A stretch of DNA of 40,865 bases from assembly GCF_003501885.1 (NCBI RefSeq), contig NZ_QWFA01000109.1, positions 1-40,865 on the forward strand. Reading direction: 5' to 3'. Origin of the DNA: Streptomyces globisporus (GTDB taxonomy: Bacteria; Actinomycetota; Actinomycetes; Streptomycetales; Streptomycetaceae). The notes below the pieces were generated by a model. The model was not told the DNA's origin, searched no databases, and was given only the letters and a program-made list of their open reading frames with translations. Position numbers and translations under genes: made by a program. This document shows, piece after piece, positions 32,428 to 39,924 of the stretch (its first letter is position 1; each line of letters starts with the position of its first letter).

Positions 32428-33062
32428 GCGGCGGCCTTGCCCACCACCGGCGCGAGCCCCGCCGAGCGCGCGACGGCCCCCTGGTCTCCGCACTGCTCCA
32501 GCCAGTTGGCGAGCATCAGGTGGCCGTGTTCGGTGAGCACCGACTCGGGGTGGAACTGCACGCCCTCCACCGCCCGGTCGCGGTGGCGAAGCCCCATGAT
32601 GATGCCGTCCGCCGTGCGGGCGGTGACCTCCAGCTCGGGGGGCAGCTCGCCGGGTTCGGCGGCGAGCGAGTGGTAGCGCGTCGCGGTGAAGGGGGACGGC
32701 AGCCCGGCGAAGACGCCCTGGCCCTCGTGGGTCACGGGGGAGGTCTTGCCGTGCAGGAGTTCGGGGGCCCGGTCGACGACACCGCCGTACGCCACCGCCA
32801 TCGACTGCATCCCCAGGCAGACGCCGAAGACCGGAACGCCGGTGTCCGCGCAGTGGCGCACCATCTCGACGCAGACGCCGGCCTGCTCGGGCGTACCGGG
32901 GCCCGGCGAGAGCAGGACGCCGTCGAAGCCGTCCTGGGCGTGGGCGGGGGTCACCTCGTCGTTGCGCAGCACCTCGCACTCTGCGCCGAGCTGGTACAGA
33001 TACTGGACGAGGTTGAAGACGAAACTGTCGTAGTTGTCCACGACGAGGATGCGTGCGCTCAC
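32424..33062 (-). CDS. Glutamine amidotransferase, anthranilate/aminodeoxychorismate synthase component II
   Basis: 212 residues from GTG 33062. Class I amidotransferase: C82 nucleophile in FGVCLGMQS, SPGPGTP (52-58) oxyanion region, and H171/E173 in FHPES complete the triad. It supplies ammonia from glutamine to a TrpE- or PabB-type partner, making anthranilate or 4-amino-4-deoxychorismate. No component I gene is in the window. A TrpG/PabA gene next to the crgA/DUF881 genes is also conserved in mycobacteria. Translation is coupled at both ends (GTGA with the 62-residue membrane protein upstream and with srtE downstream). Confidence 0.92.
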   Translation of the reverse strand: MSARILVVDNYDSFVFNLVQYLYQLGAECEVLRNDEVTPAHAQDGFDGVLLSPGPGTPEQAGVCVEMVRHCADTGVPVFGVCLGMQSMAVAYGGVVDRAPELLHGKTSPVTHEGQGVFAGLPSPFTATRYHSLAAEPGELPPELEVTARTADGIIMGLRHRDRAVEGVQFHPESVLTEHGHLMLANWLEQCGDQGAVARSAGLAPVVGKAAA

Positions 33063-33247
33063 CGGCCGGCTCCTGCTCCACCGGCGCTCGCGCCGTCGAC
33101 GGTCACATCACCGAACGGGAGCAGCGGCTCCGCCCACGGGAACACGTACTGGAACAGTGCGTAGACGACCGCCAGAACCAGCACGAGCGCGATGATGCCG
33201 CGCACCCATGCGTTGCCCGGCAGATGCCGCCAGATCCAGCCGTACAT
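33059..33247 (-). CDS. Small membrane protein of unknown function
   Basis: 62 residues. ATG 33247 follows GGAGGGG. A conserved-looking start (MYGWIWRHLPGNAWVRG) leads into one transmembrane helix (IIALVLVLAVVYALFQYVFPW), then an acidic, Ala/Gly-rich tail. Its stop overlaps the pabA start. Its location between two sortases and pabA suggests a cell-envelope role; nothing more can be said. Confidence 0.8.
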   Translation of the reverse strand: MYGWIWRHLPGNAWVRGIIALVLVLAVVYALFQYVFPWAEPLLPFGDVTVDGASAGGAGAGR

Positions 33248-33359
33248 GCTGACCCCTCCATTCGGTACCCGCACCAGACTAGAGGGCCGCGGCTGAAGCG
33301 TGGGTCCGCTGGGGAAAACCACGAGTCGCGGACCACCACAGGCCGGGGACCATCACGGG

Positions 33360-34061
33360 TCAGCCGGCGAGCTCCGGCGGCTTCCCCTCGCTCACCGGCC
33401 GTGTCGCGTCCAGATGCGCCCAGGCGATCAGCCGGTGGCTGCTGCCCCATTCCGGTTCGCAGGTGGTGAGGGTCAGATAGCGGCCCGCGCCCTCGAAGCC
33501 GGAGCCGCGGGGCACCGCGTCGACGACGGCGGTGTCGGTGGGCACGGTCCGGTGGGGCTGCTTCGCGATGCGGTACGTGAACCAGGTCGTGCCGTCGTTG
33601 ACGACGACCGCGTCCCCGGGGCGCAGCTTCGGGAAGTCCTTGAAGGGGTCGCCGTACGTCCGCCGGTGCCCGGCCACCGCGAAGTTGCCCGTATCGCCGG
33701 GTCGGGCGGTTCCGCTGTAGTGCCCGAGCCCCTTCTGCAAGGTCCTGACCTCGGTGTTCTCCAGGACGGGCCACTCCCAGCCGGAGCCGAAGCGGGGGAT
33801 GTGCATCGTCGCGAAGGGCTTTCCGTCGCGGTACGGGGATGGGGACGGGGCAGAGGGCTTCGCGGAGGCGGAAGCGGGCGGCGGGGCCGGGGCCGCGGGT
33901 TCGCGTGCCCACTGGCTCCGGAGGGTGTCGATCTCGCCCTCGGCCGCGTCGGCCGCTTTCACACCGGTCCAGAACAGGAAGTAGACGACGAAGAGGACGA
34001 TCAGCGCGCCCACGGTGATGCAGAGTTCGCTGAAGGTCCTGACGACGAGTCGCACCGACAC
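33360..34061 (-). CDS. srtE: Class E sortase (third copy)
   Basis: 233 residues from GTG 34061, chosen because GGGGAGG lies seven bases upstream; a TTG at 34085 would add eight residues. A membrane helix follows immediately (SELCITVGALIVLFVVYFLFW), then a Pro/Ala/Ser-rich linker and the sortase domain with H132, C201 (TLTTC) and R210. The His-Cys spacing of 69 is the same as in the other two. This copy has a shorter N-terminus and a more divergent domain. It follows the DUF881 gene by 42 bp. Confidence 0.91.
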   Translation of the reverse strand: MSVRLVVRTFSELCITVGALIVLFVVYFLFWTGVKAADAAEGEIDTLRSQWAREPAAPAPPPASASAKPSAPSPSPYRDGKPFATMHIPRFGSGWEWPVLENTEVRTLQKGLGHYSGTARPGDTGNFAVAGHRRTYGDPFKDFPKLRPGDAVVVNDGTTWFTYRIAKQPHRTVPTDTAVVDAVPRGSGFEGAGRYLTLTTCEPEWGSSHRLIAWAHLDATRPVSEGKPPELAG

Positions 34062-34103
34062 CGGACCGGCCTCCCCGGGGCTCAACTGGCGCTCGGCCAG
34101 GGC

Positions 34104-34871
34104 TCACTCCACAGGCTGTGCGTAGTGGAGATCCACTGTGCCCGAGTACCCGGGAAGAGTCACCGCCTCGTCCTCGTCGACTTTCCAGCCCAGCCCGTAC
34201 GCCTTCACATAGAGCAGGTAGTTCTGGATCGCGGTGGAGCTGTTGAGCGCCTGCTTGAGCTTTCCGGGGTCGCCGACCGCGGTGACCTTGTACGGCGGGG
34301 AGTAGACGCGGCCCTGGAGGATCAGGGTGTTGCCGACGCAGCGGACGGCGCTGGTGGAGATCAGCCGCTGGTCCATCACCTGGATTCCGCGCGCCCCGCC
34401 CTGCCACAGCGCGTTCACCACGGCCTGCAGGTCCTGCTGGTGGATGACCAGGTCGTTGGGCTGGGGCTCGGGGTAGCCGGGATTGGCGGTGGCGTCGGGA
34501 GGCGCGTCGTTGAGGGTCACGCTGACGGAGTCGCCGGTGATCTCCGTCGTGCCGGCCGCCTTCTCCAGGGCCTTCAGCCGGGCGTCCTCGGCCCGGGTGG
34601 AGCCGTCGTCGCGCTGGGCGAGGGCGTCGATCTCCGCGCGCACGGACGCGGCCGAATCGTTCAGCTCGGCGTTCTTCTCGCTGCGCTCCCTGATCAGGTC
34701 GGAGAGCTTGAGGAGCGAGGAGTCACTGCGCAGATTGGTGCCCTTGGCCGTGTTGGCGCTGGTGACGAAGATGAGGCCGGCCAGGGCGAAAACCGCAGCG
34801 GTGAGCCCCCGGACCGCCCACACGGAGGTGCGCCGGGCCGGGCCTTCGGGGGAGTCGGCAGAATTGCTCAA
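34104..34871 (-). CDS. DUF881-family membrane protein
   Basis: 255 residues. The start appears to be TTG 34871, preceded by AAGGGT; a GTG at 34823 lacks a ribosome-binding site. One transmembrane helix (about 22-40, LTAAVFALAGLIFVTSANT) precedes a heptad-rich coiled coil and the DUF881 domain with NDLVIHQQDLQAVVNALWQGGA and QDR-like loops. The gene beside crgA is conserved from Streptomyces to mycobacteria. Its function is unknown; a role near the divisome is suggested by context. Confidence 0.85.
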   Translation of the reverse strand: MSNSADSPEGPARRTSVWAVRGLTAAVFALAGLIFVTSANTAKGTNLRSDSSLLKLSDLIRERSEKNAELNDSAASVRAEIDALAQRDDGSTRAEDARLKALEKAAGTTEITGDSVSVTLNDAPPDATANPGYPEPQPNDLVIHQQDLQAVVNALWQGGARGIQVMDQRLISTSAVRCVGNTLILQGRVYSPPYKVTAVGDPGKLKQALNSSTAIQNYLLYVKAYGLGWKVDEDEAVTLPGYSGTVDLHYAQPVE

Positions 34872-35022
34872 CGTACCCTTATCTCATCAGGCGCCAGGGA
34901 AGCACTACGCTAACGGACGCTCGGGGGAGGCAGCATTCCCCCTGGCATCCCCTGGCACCCGCCCCCGGCGCCCGCCACAGATCCCTGCGCGGTCACGCAG
35001 CGCATCGACAGGAGAGTCCCTC
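34872..35022. promoter_or_regulatory. DUF881/crgA divergent promoter region
   Basis: 151 bp. ACTACGCTAA carries a -10-like TACGCT, and an inverted repeat CTGCG-N6-CGCAG lies near 34985-35000. No known regulator box was identified. Confidence 0.35.
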
Positions 35023-35277
35023 GTGCCGAAGTCACGTATCCGCAAGAAGGCCGACTTCACGCCGCCCCCGGCGAAGCAGGCAACGGCCATCAAGCTGACC
35101 AACCGCAGCTGGGTCGCTCCGGTGATGCTGGCCCTGTTCCTCATCGGGCTGGCCTGGATCGTGGTGTTCTACGTGACCGAAGGCGATCTGCCGGTCGACG
35201 CCCTGGGCAACTGGAACATCGTGGTCGGTTTCGGCTTCATCGCCGGCGGCTTCGCCGTGTCGACCCAGTGGAAGTAG
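35023..35277 (+). CDS. crgA: Cell division protein CrgA
   Basis: 84 residues from GTG 35023, which follows GGAGAG. It starts PKSRIRKKADFTPPP, a family signature, and has two membrane helices (WVAPVMLALFLIGLAWIVVFYV and WNIVVGFGFIAGGFAVST) separated by a short loop. CrgA controls FtsZ-dependent septation, delaying division during aerial growth in Streptomyces and helping recruit PBPs in mycobacteria. A small hairpin GCGGAA-CCCC-TTCCGC (35277-35292) follows the stop. Confidence 0.96.
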   Translation: MPKSRIRKKADFTPPPAKQATAIKLTNRSWVAPVMLALFLIGLAWIVVFYVTEGDLPVDALGNWNIVVGFGFIAGGFAVSTQWK

Positions 35278-35613
35278 CGGAACCCCTTCCGCTCCGTCGC
35301 CCCCTGGGCCCGTACGCGCGCCCGTAGCCTGTCGGCACCCTCCCGCGCAAGCCTTGCCCTGAGTTACCCACAGAGTTATCCACAGCCGGGGGAAAAGGTC
35401 AGACGATCTGTGGATAACTTCCACTCAAGTTGACGCCGGTGTGACTGCAGCCTCCCTCACCGAGGGGGGCTGCACCCCGTTGTACGGGCGGAAAAACCCA
35501 GCTCAGCGACGAGGGGCACATCTGTTCCTCTTGCCATGCACAAGAATCCGCGCAGACTGTGGACAACTTCGGTCAGCCTGGGGGTGGAGACCCCTCCTAG
35601 CCGCCCCTTCCGC
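35278..35613. other. 336-bp gene-free stretch with a DnaA-box cluster
   Basis: Between crgA and the rhomboid gene. It has TTACCCACA (35364-35372), TTATCCACA (35376-35384), TGTGGATAA (35409-35417, opposite strand) and TGTGGACAA (35558-35566, opposite strand). A hairpin at 35447-35473 (12-bp arms, one mismatch, 3-base loop) lies between them. It also probably holds the crgA terminator and rhomboid 3' end. It has no AT-rich unwinding element like oriC. Confidence 0.75.
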
Positions 35614-36516
35614 TCAGGTGAGCGCCATCGTCCGGGCGACGACGATCCCGAGGGACACCAGCAGGACGAGGGCACAGGTGCCGGTCTGCACCGCCGTACG
35701 CCGCTCGCGCGGGGCGTGGACCATGCCGACGGCGATGGCGACGCCCGCGACAAGACCGCCGACGTGCGCCTGCCAGGCGATACCGCCCCAGGTGAAGGTG
35801 AAGACCAGGTTCAGCGCCAGCAGCACGAGCACCGGGCGCATGTCGTAGTTCATCCGGCGCATCAGAACGGCGGTCGCGCCGAAGAGGCCGTAGACCGCGC
35901 CGGACGCACCCAGCGAGGGCGAGTTCTGCGCGGCGAGCAGATAGGTCAGCGCGCTGCCGGCGAACCCGGACAGCAGGTAGAGGGCGAGATAGCGGGCCCG
36001 GCCGAGCGCCGCCTCCAGCTGTCCGCCGAGCCACCAGAGCCCCAGCATGTTGAACCCGAGGTGCACCACTTCCTGGTGCAGGAACATCGAGGTGACCAGG
36101 CGGTACCACTGGCCCTCGGCGACGCCTTCGATGGAGCCCGGCGGCGGGCTCGGGTCCCATGCCCGGCCGAGCAGCGTCAGGTCGCCCACCAGCCCGGGGC
36201 GGACGGTTACCAGGAGGAAGACGGCCAGATTGATGCCGAGCAGGATCTTGGTGACCAGGCGGGGATCGGCGGCCACCGAGCTGCCCGCCAGCGTGCGCGG
36301 CCGACTGGCCGCCGGATGGTGCCCGGTGCCCGAGCCCTGGCGTACGCAGTCGGGGCACTGGAAGCCGACCGAGGCGCTGACCATGCACTCGGGGCAGACC
36401 GGCCGCTCGCAGCGCGTACAGCTGATGCCGGTCTCGCGGTCGGGATGGCGGTAGCAGGTCGGCGTCGGCACACCGCTTCCCGCGGCGGCACGGTCTCCCG
36501 GCGGCTGCTGGTCCAT
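35614..36516 (-). CDS. Rhomboid-family intramembrane serine protease with N-terminal zinc finger
   Basis: 300 residues. An N-terminal Cys/His zinc-ribbon or B-box-like segment (CYRHPDRETGISCTRC, CPEC, CPDC) precedes a six-helix rhomboid domain. Catalytic dyad: S205 in GASGAVYG and H251 in AHVGG; the L1 loop has WYRLVTSMFLHQE. It cleaves transmembrane substrates within the membrane; targets unknown. ATG 36516 follows an AGGCAGG-like site. Four 7-bp direct repeats (36534-36561) sit in its leader. Confidence 0.9.
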   Translation of the reverse strand: MDQQPPGDRAAAGSGVPTPTCYRHPDRETGISCTRCERPVCPECMVSASVGFQCPDCVRQGSGTGHHPAASRPRTLAGSSVAADPRLVTKILLGINLAVFLLVTVRPGLVGDLTLLGRAWDPSPPPGSIEGVAEGQWYRLVTSMFLHQEVVHLGFNMLGLWWLGGQLEAALGRARYLALYLLSGFAGSALTYLLAAQNSPSLGASGAVYGLFGATAVLMRRMNYDMRPVLVLLALNLVFTFTWGGIAWQAHVGGLVAGVAIAVGMVHAPRERRTAVQTGTCALVLLVSLGIVVARTMALT

Positions 36517-36533
36517 CGGTCCTGGCCTGCCTC

Positions 36534-36561
36534 TCGGTCCTCGATCCTCGGTCCTCGGTCC
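36534..36561 (-). repeat. 7-bp tandem repeat (four units) in the rhomboid leader
   Basis: TCGGTCC (plus strand) is repeated four times, one unit being TCGATCC. It lies just upstream of the rhomboid ribosome-binding site and could affect expression by copy number. Confidence 0.75.
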
Positions 36562-36691
36562 CCATCGCTCGGGCGGCGGCACGGACAGAACCGCCCCGCT
36601 CGTCCGCTATGTATCACTACGGACGGGCAGGGCGGTTGGTTCCCACAAGGATCGCCACAGGGATTCCCGCAGGGCCGGTGTGTGCGGGCCG

Positions 36692-37219
36692 TCAGCGGGT
36701 CTCGACGACCACGGACTCGATGACCACGTCCTGGAGCGGGCGGTCGGTGCGCGGGTTGGTCGGGGTGACCGCGATGGCGTCGACGACCTTGCGGCCCGCG
36801 TCGTCGGCCACCTCGCCGAAGATGGTGTGCTTGCCGGTCAGCCAGGCGGTAGGCGAGACGGTCAGGAAGAACTGCGAACCGTTGGTGCCCGGACCCGCGT
36901 TGGCCATGGCCAGCAGATACGGCTTGGTGAAGGCCAGCTCCGGGTGGAACTCGTCGGCGAACTTGTAGCCGGGGCCGCCGGTGCCGTTGCCCAGCGGATC
37001 GCCGCCCTGGATCATGAAACCGCTGATGACGCGGTGGAAGACGGTGCCGTCGTACAGCGGGGCCGTGGTCTTCTCGCCGGTCTCGGGGTGGGTCCACTCG
37101 CGCTGCCCGGTGGCCAGTTCCACGAAGTTCTTCACCGTCTTGGGGGCGTGGAACGGCAGCAGCCGGATCTCGATGTCGCCCCGATTGGTCTTCAAAGTGG
37201 CGTAAAGCTGCTCGGCCAC
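36692..37219 (-). CDS. ppiA: Cyclophilin-type peptidyl-prolyl cis-trans isomerase
   Basis: 175 residues, single cyclophilin domain without signal peptide. GTG 37219 follows GAGGAAGG; the longer frame to 37510 has no family match. Active-site features: FHRVISGFMIQGGDP (61-75), GSQFF (114-118), and LTGKHTIFGEV (127-137). It catalyses proline isomerisation in the cytoplasm. A cyclophilin near pknB and crgA is conserved in mycobacteria (ppiA). Confidence 0.93.
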   Translation of the reverse strand: MAEQLYATLKTNRGDIEIRLLPFHAPKTVKNFVELATGQREWTHPETGEKTTAPLYDGTVFHRVISGFMIQGGDPLGNGTGGPGYKFADEFHPELAFTKPYLLAMANAGPGTNGSQFFLTVSPTAWLTGKHTIFGEVADDAGRKVVDAIAVTPTNPRTDRPLQDVVIESVVVETR

Positions 37220-37499
37220 GATCTGCCTTCCTCTTCCCTCGCCTGCCGTCAAAACCTTCGCTGACGTCCGGCGATCCTCCCACGGACCGGGAAACGTACG
37301 GCCGGATGCCGGGCGAACCGGCGCGTTCACCACCGAACCATGGCATTGTCGTCGGCACACTTCACTTGAACCGTTTTGACCGCAAATGACGATCATGACC
37401 CGGATGCCCGTCCCGCATGCCGGGCATGGACCCAACAGGCATGATTTTGAACTGGGCGGACAGGCGGAGTACCTACCCGCCACCAAGGAGGAGGATCTC
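37220..37499. promoter_or_regulatory. Divergent cyclophilin / DUF5324 promoter region
   Basis: 280 bp. The inverted repeat CATGCC-G-GGCATG (37416-37428) and an upstream ATGCCC make a candidate operator for the DUF5324 gene. The AT-richer stretch around 37365-37395 may hold promoters. Confidence 0.4.
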
Positions 37500-38219
37500 G
37501 TGACCCGCATCGACAGCGTGCGCGCCGCAACCGACTCGGCGAAGGACAGCGCGCAGCACGCCGCGGAAGTGGTGGCGCCCTACGCCGACACGGCCAAGGA
37601 GCAGGCGGCCCACTACGCGCACGAGGCGCGCGTACGGCTCGCACCGAAGGTGACGAAGGCGGCCCAGCAGGCCCGTGTCCAGTACGCGTCCCATCTCGCA
37701 CCGCGCATCGAACAGGCCCGTACGCACGTGCCGCCCCGGGTCGACGAGGCCGCGCACCGCGCCGCGGTCTCGACCCGGAAGGCCGCGCGGAGCGCCGCCG
37801 ACTACACCGCACCCCGCGTCGAGCACGCCCGCGCGGTGGCCCTGCCCGTCGCCGAGCAGGCGTCCGCCCGCAGCGCGGCCGCCCTGGCGGCGCTGCGCAC
37901 CCAGGTGACGGCCAAGGAGATCCAGAAGCTGGCCCGGAAGCACCAGCGACGGGCCAAGGTCGGCCGGGCCGCGAAGGGGTTCCTGGTGCTGGGCGTCCTG
38001 GCGGGCGGCGCCTATGCCGCCTGGCGCTGGTGGGACAAGCAGGCCAACCCGGACTGGCTGGTCGAGCCGCCCGTCGCCACCGAGGTGGGCGACGAGCGCT
38101 CGCCGCTCAGCTCGGTCGACGGCAGCCCGCGGGCCGACCTCGACCCGGAGGTCAAGGCCAAGCAGGCCGAGGCCGAATCGGGCGACGGGGACGTCCCGGG
38201 CCTCGACGACCGGCCCTGA
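37500..38219 (+). CDS. DUF5324-family membrane protein
   Basis: 239 residues from GTG 37500, which follows AAGGAGGAGG; the ATG at 37386 would add unrelated residues. The first 150 residues are Ala/Arg/Glu-rich helices with repeating VAPYADTAKEQAAHYAHEAR-like units, probably a coiled coil. A C-terminal transmembrane helix (FLVLGVLAGGAYAAWRWW) and an acidic tail follow. The family is found in streptomycetes and its function is unknown. Confidence 0.82.
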   Translation: MTRIDSVRAATDSAKDSAQHAAEVVAPYADTAKEQAAHYAHEARVRLAPKVTKAAQQARVQYASHLAPRIEQARTHVPPRVDEAAHRAAVSTRKAARSAADYTAPRVEHARAVALPVAEQASARSAAALAALRTQVTAKEIQKLARKHQRRAKVGRAAKGFLVLGVLAGGAYAAWRWWDKQANPDWLVEPPVATEVGDERSPLSSVDGSPRADLDPEVKAKQAEAESGDGDVPGLDDRP

Positions 38220-38254
38220 CCCGGGCCGGCCGACAGGCCGGCAGAACGGCAGAA

Positions 38255-38301
38255 CGAGCGCGGCCGCGGAAACCGCTCAACGGTTTCCGCGGCCGCGCTC
38301 G
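38255..38301. terminator. Bidirectional terminator between DUF5324 and terD
   Basis: A perfect 21-bp stem (38255-38275 with 38281-38301) with a 5-base loop CTCAA, between converging genes. Confidence 0.88.
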
Positions 38302-38318
38302 CGTGTGTCCGGCTACAC

Positions 38319-38903
38319 CTACCGGCTGACGGCGAACCGCATCAGGGCGTGCTCGTCGCCCTGCTTGATCTTCCCGGTCTCGTTGATCACCTGGAGCTTC
38401 CAGCCCGCGCCCTCGCGAATCGCCTTGGCGACGGCGACGCCGTTGTCCTGGGTGAGCATGCTCGGCCAGATGTCGGCGACCTGCTGCGAGCTGCCGCCCG
38501 TCGCGTCGTACACCTTGAAGCTGATGTTGCGCGCGTTGCTGAACGAGCTGCGCTTCTTGTAGGCCGCCGCGATGAAGACGATCGACGTGATGTTCGAAGG
38601 GATCCTGGCGAACTCGACGGTCACCGTCTCGTCGTCGCCGTCACCGTGCCCGGTCTGGTTGTCCCCGCTGTGCACCAGCGAGCCGTTGCCCAGCGGGTCC
38701 AGGGAGTCCAGACCGGCCAGCCGCACCGGGTCGCCGCCCTGCAGCGCGATGGCGATCAGGTCGAGGTCCGTACCGGCCTTCTGCCGGATCTTCCCCATCA
38801 GACCGCCGCTGCTCCCGACGGTCGGGTCCCAGGACGCTCCGATGGACAGGTGGGTCACTCCGCCCAGGTCCGCCGGGCCGTCTTCCTTCGTCAACGTGAT
38901 CAT
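38319..38903 (-). CDS. terD: TerD-family calcium-binding protein
   Basis: 194 residues, the family length. It shows the TerD opening MITLTKEDGPADLGGVTHLSIGASWD (in two parts), the calcium-binding segment HSGDNQTGHGDGDDE (about 78-92), and the C-terminal GAGWKLQVINETGKIKQGD. TerD proteins affect stress resistance and, in Streptomyces, development. Start ATG 38903 follows AAAGGA. No other ter gene is adjacent, so it is an isolated copy; a tRNA-Ala lies upstream on the same strand but has its own terminator. Confidence 0.93.
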   Translation of the reverse strand: MITLTKEDGPADLGGVTHLSIGASWDPTVGSSGGLMGKIRQKAGTDLDLIAIALQGGDPVRLAGLDSLDPLGNGSLVHSGDNQTGHGDGDDETVTVEFARIPSNITSIVFIAAAYKKRSSFSNARNISFKVYDATGGSSQQVADIWPSMLTQDNGVAVAKAIREGAGWKLQVINETGKIKQGDEHALMRFAVSR

Positions 38904-38973
38904 GCCTGAGTCCTTTGTGGCTCGACTGTTTATGTATGAAGTGTGCCTGGTGCAGCGGCGGCGGAACGCAAAA

Positions 38974-39012
38974 GAACCCCTCCAACCACGTTTCCGCAGG
39001 TTGGAGGGGTTC
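38974..39012 (-). terminator. Intrinsic terminator of tRNA-Ala
   Basis: A 14-bp stem (38974-38987 with 38999-39012) and an 11-base loop, followed on the minus strand by TTTTGC. It is one of the few hairpins in the window with a U run. Confidence 0.9.
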
Positions 39013-39019
39013 AATCAAG

Positions 39020-39092
39020 TGGAGCCTAGGAGATTCGAACTCCTGACATCTGCCTTGCAAAGGCAGCGCTCTACCAACTGAGCTAAGGCCCC
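39020..39092 (-). tRNA. tRNA-Ala (anticodon TGC)
   Basis: 73 nt. The acceptor arms GGGGCCT and AGGCTCC pair with a G3-U70 wobble, the alanine identity element. Anticodon stem CTGCC with loop TTTGCAA... gives anticodon TGC; the T arm has GTTCGAATC. CCA is not encoded. Confidence 0.96.
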
Positions 39093-39227
39093 GGGTCACC
39101 GTCGGGAACAGAGTACCGGGTACCCCCCGGGTTCTTCCAAAAGGATAGGGACTCCCCGGGAGCGACCACGCTCCGTAAGATGCTCGCAAGGTTCGCAGCA
39201 GCGAAGCCGCAGCGATGGGGAGACGCC

Positions 39228-39776
39228 ATGGACGCAGCGCAACAAGAGGCGACGGCAAGAGCCAGAGAGCTTCAACGCAGTTGGTACGGAGAGCCGTTGG
39301 GGGCGCTCTTCCGTCGGCTGATCGATGATCTCGGTCTGAACCAGGCCCGGCTCGCCGCCGTTCTCGGGCTCTCCGCCCCGATGCTCTCGCAGTTGATGAG
39401 CGGCCAGCGCGCCAAGATCGGGAACCCCGCGGTGGTCCAGCGCGTCCAGGCCCTTCAGGAGCTGGCGAGCCAGGTGGCCGACGGCAGCGTCAGCGCGGGC
39501 GAGGCCACCGACCGCATGGAGGAGATCAAGAAGTCGCAAGGCGGCTCCGTCCTCACCGCGACCGGCCAGACCACCTCCACCGGCGGCGCTCCCACGGTCC
39601 GCCGTGTGGTGCGCGAGATCCAGTCCCTGCTGCGGTCGGTCGCGGCGGCCGGCGACATCATCGATGCCGCGGACGCCCTCGCCCCGACCCACCCGGAGCT
39701 GGCAGAGTTCCTCAAGGTGTACGGCGCGGGACGCACCTCGGACGCGGTGGCGCACTACGAGGGGCACCAGAGCTAG
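39228..39776 (+). CDS. XRE-like helix-turn-helix DNA-binding protein
   Basis: 182 residues. ATG 39228 follows GGGGAG. The HTH is RLIDDLGLNQARLAAVLGLSAPMLSQLMSGQRAKIG, about residues 31-66. The rest has acidic helices and a Ser/Thr/Gly linker (TATGQTTSTGGAPTVRR) before a C-terminal helical region ending in DAVAHYEGHQS. It lies 148 bp upstream of a Ser/Thr kinase on the same strand; the linker Thr cluster is a possible phosphorylation site (inference). Confidence 0.82.
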   Translation: MDAAQQEATARARELQRSWYGEPLGALFRRLIDDLGLNQARLAAVLGLSAPMLSQLMSGQRAKIGNPAVVQRVQALQELASQVADGSVSAGEATDRMEEIKKSQGGSVLTATGQTTSTGGAPTVRRVVREIQSLLRSVAAAGDIIDAADALAPTHPELAEFLKVYGAGRTSDAVAHYEGHQS

Positions 39777-39924
39777 CACGTCCCGACGGAAGCACGACGG
39801 AGCCAGGGCACGCGCACCGCGCAGCGCCCTGGTACCGGCCAGGACACGGAGCCGGACACCGGGACCGGACACGGGCCGCGGCGGACGCCGCGGCACCACA
39901 CGAACGGGGAGCGGGCGCAGCGCA

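Noticed and set aside
35278..35613. oriC itself
   Set aside because: Only four boxes, no AT-rich unwinding element and no adjacent dnaA or dnaN; a secondary DnaA-box cluster is more likely.
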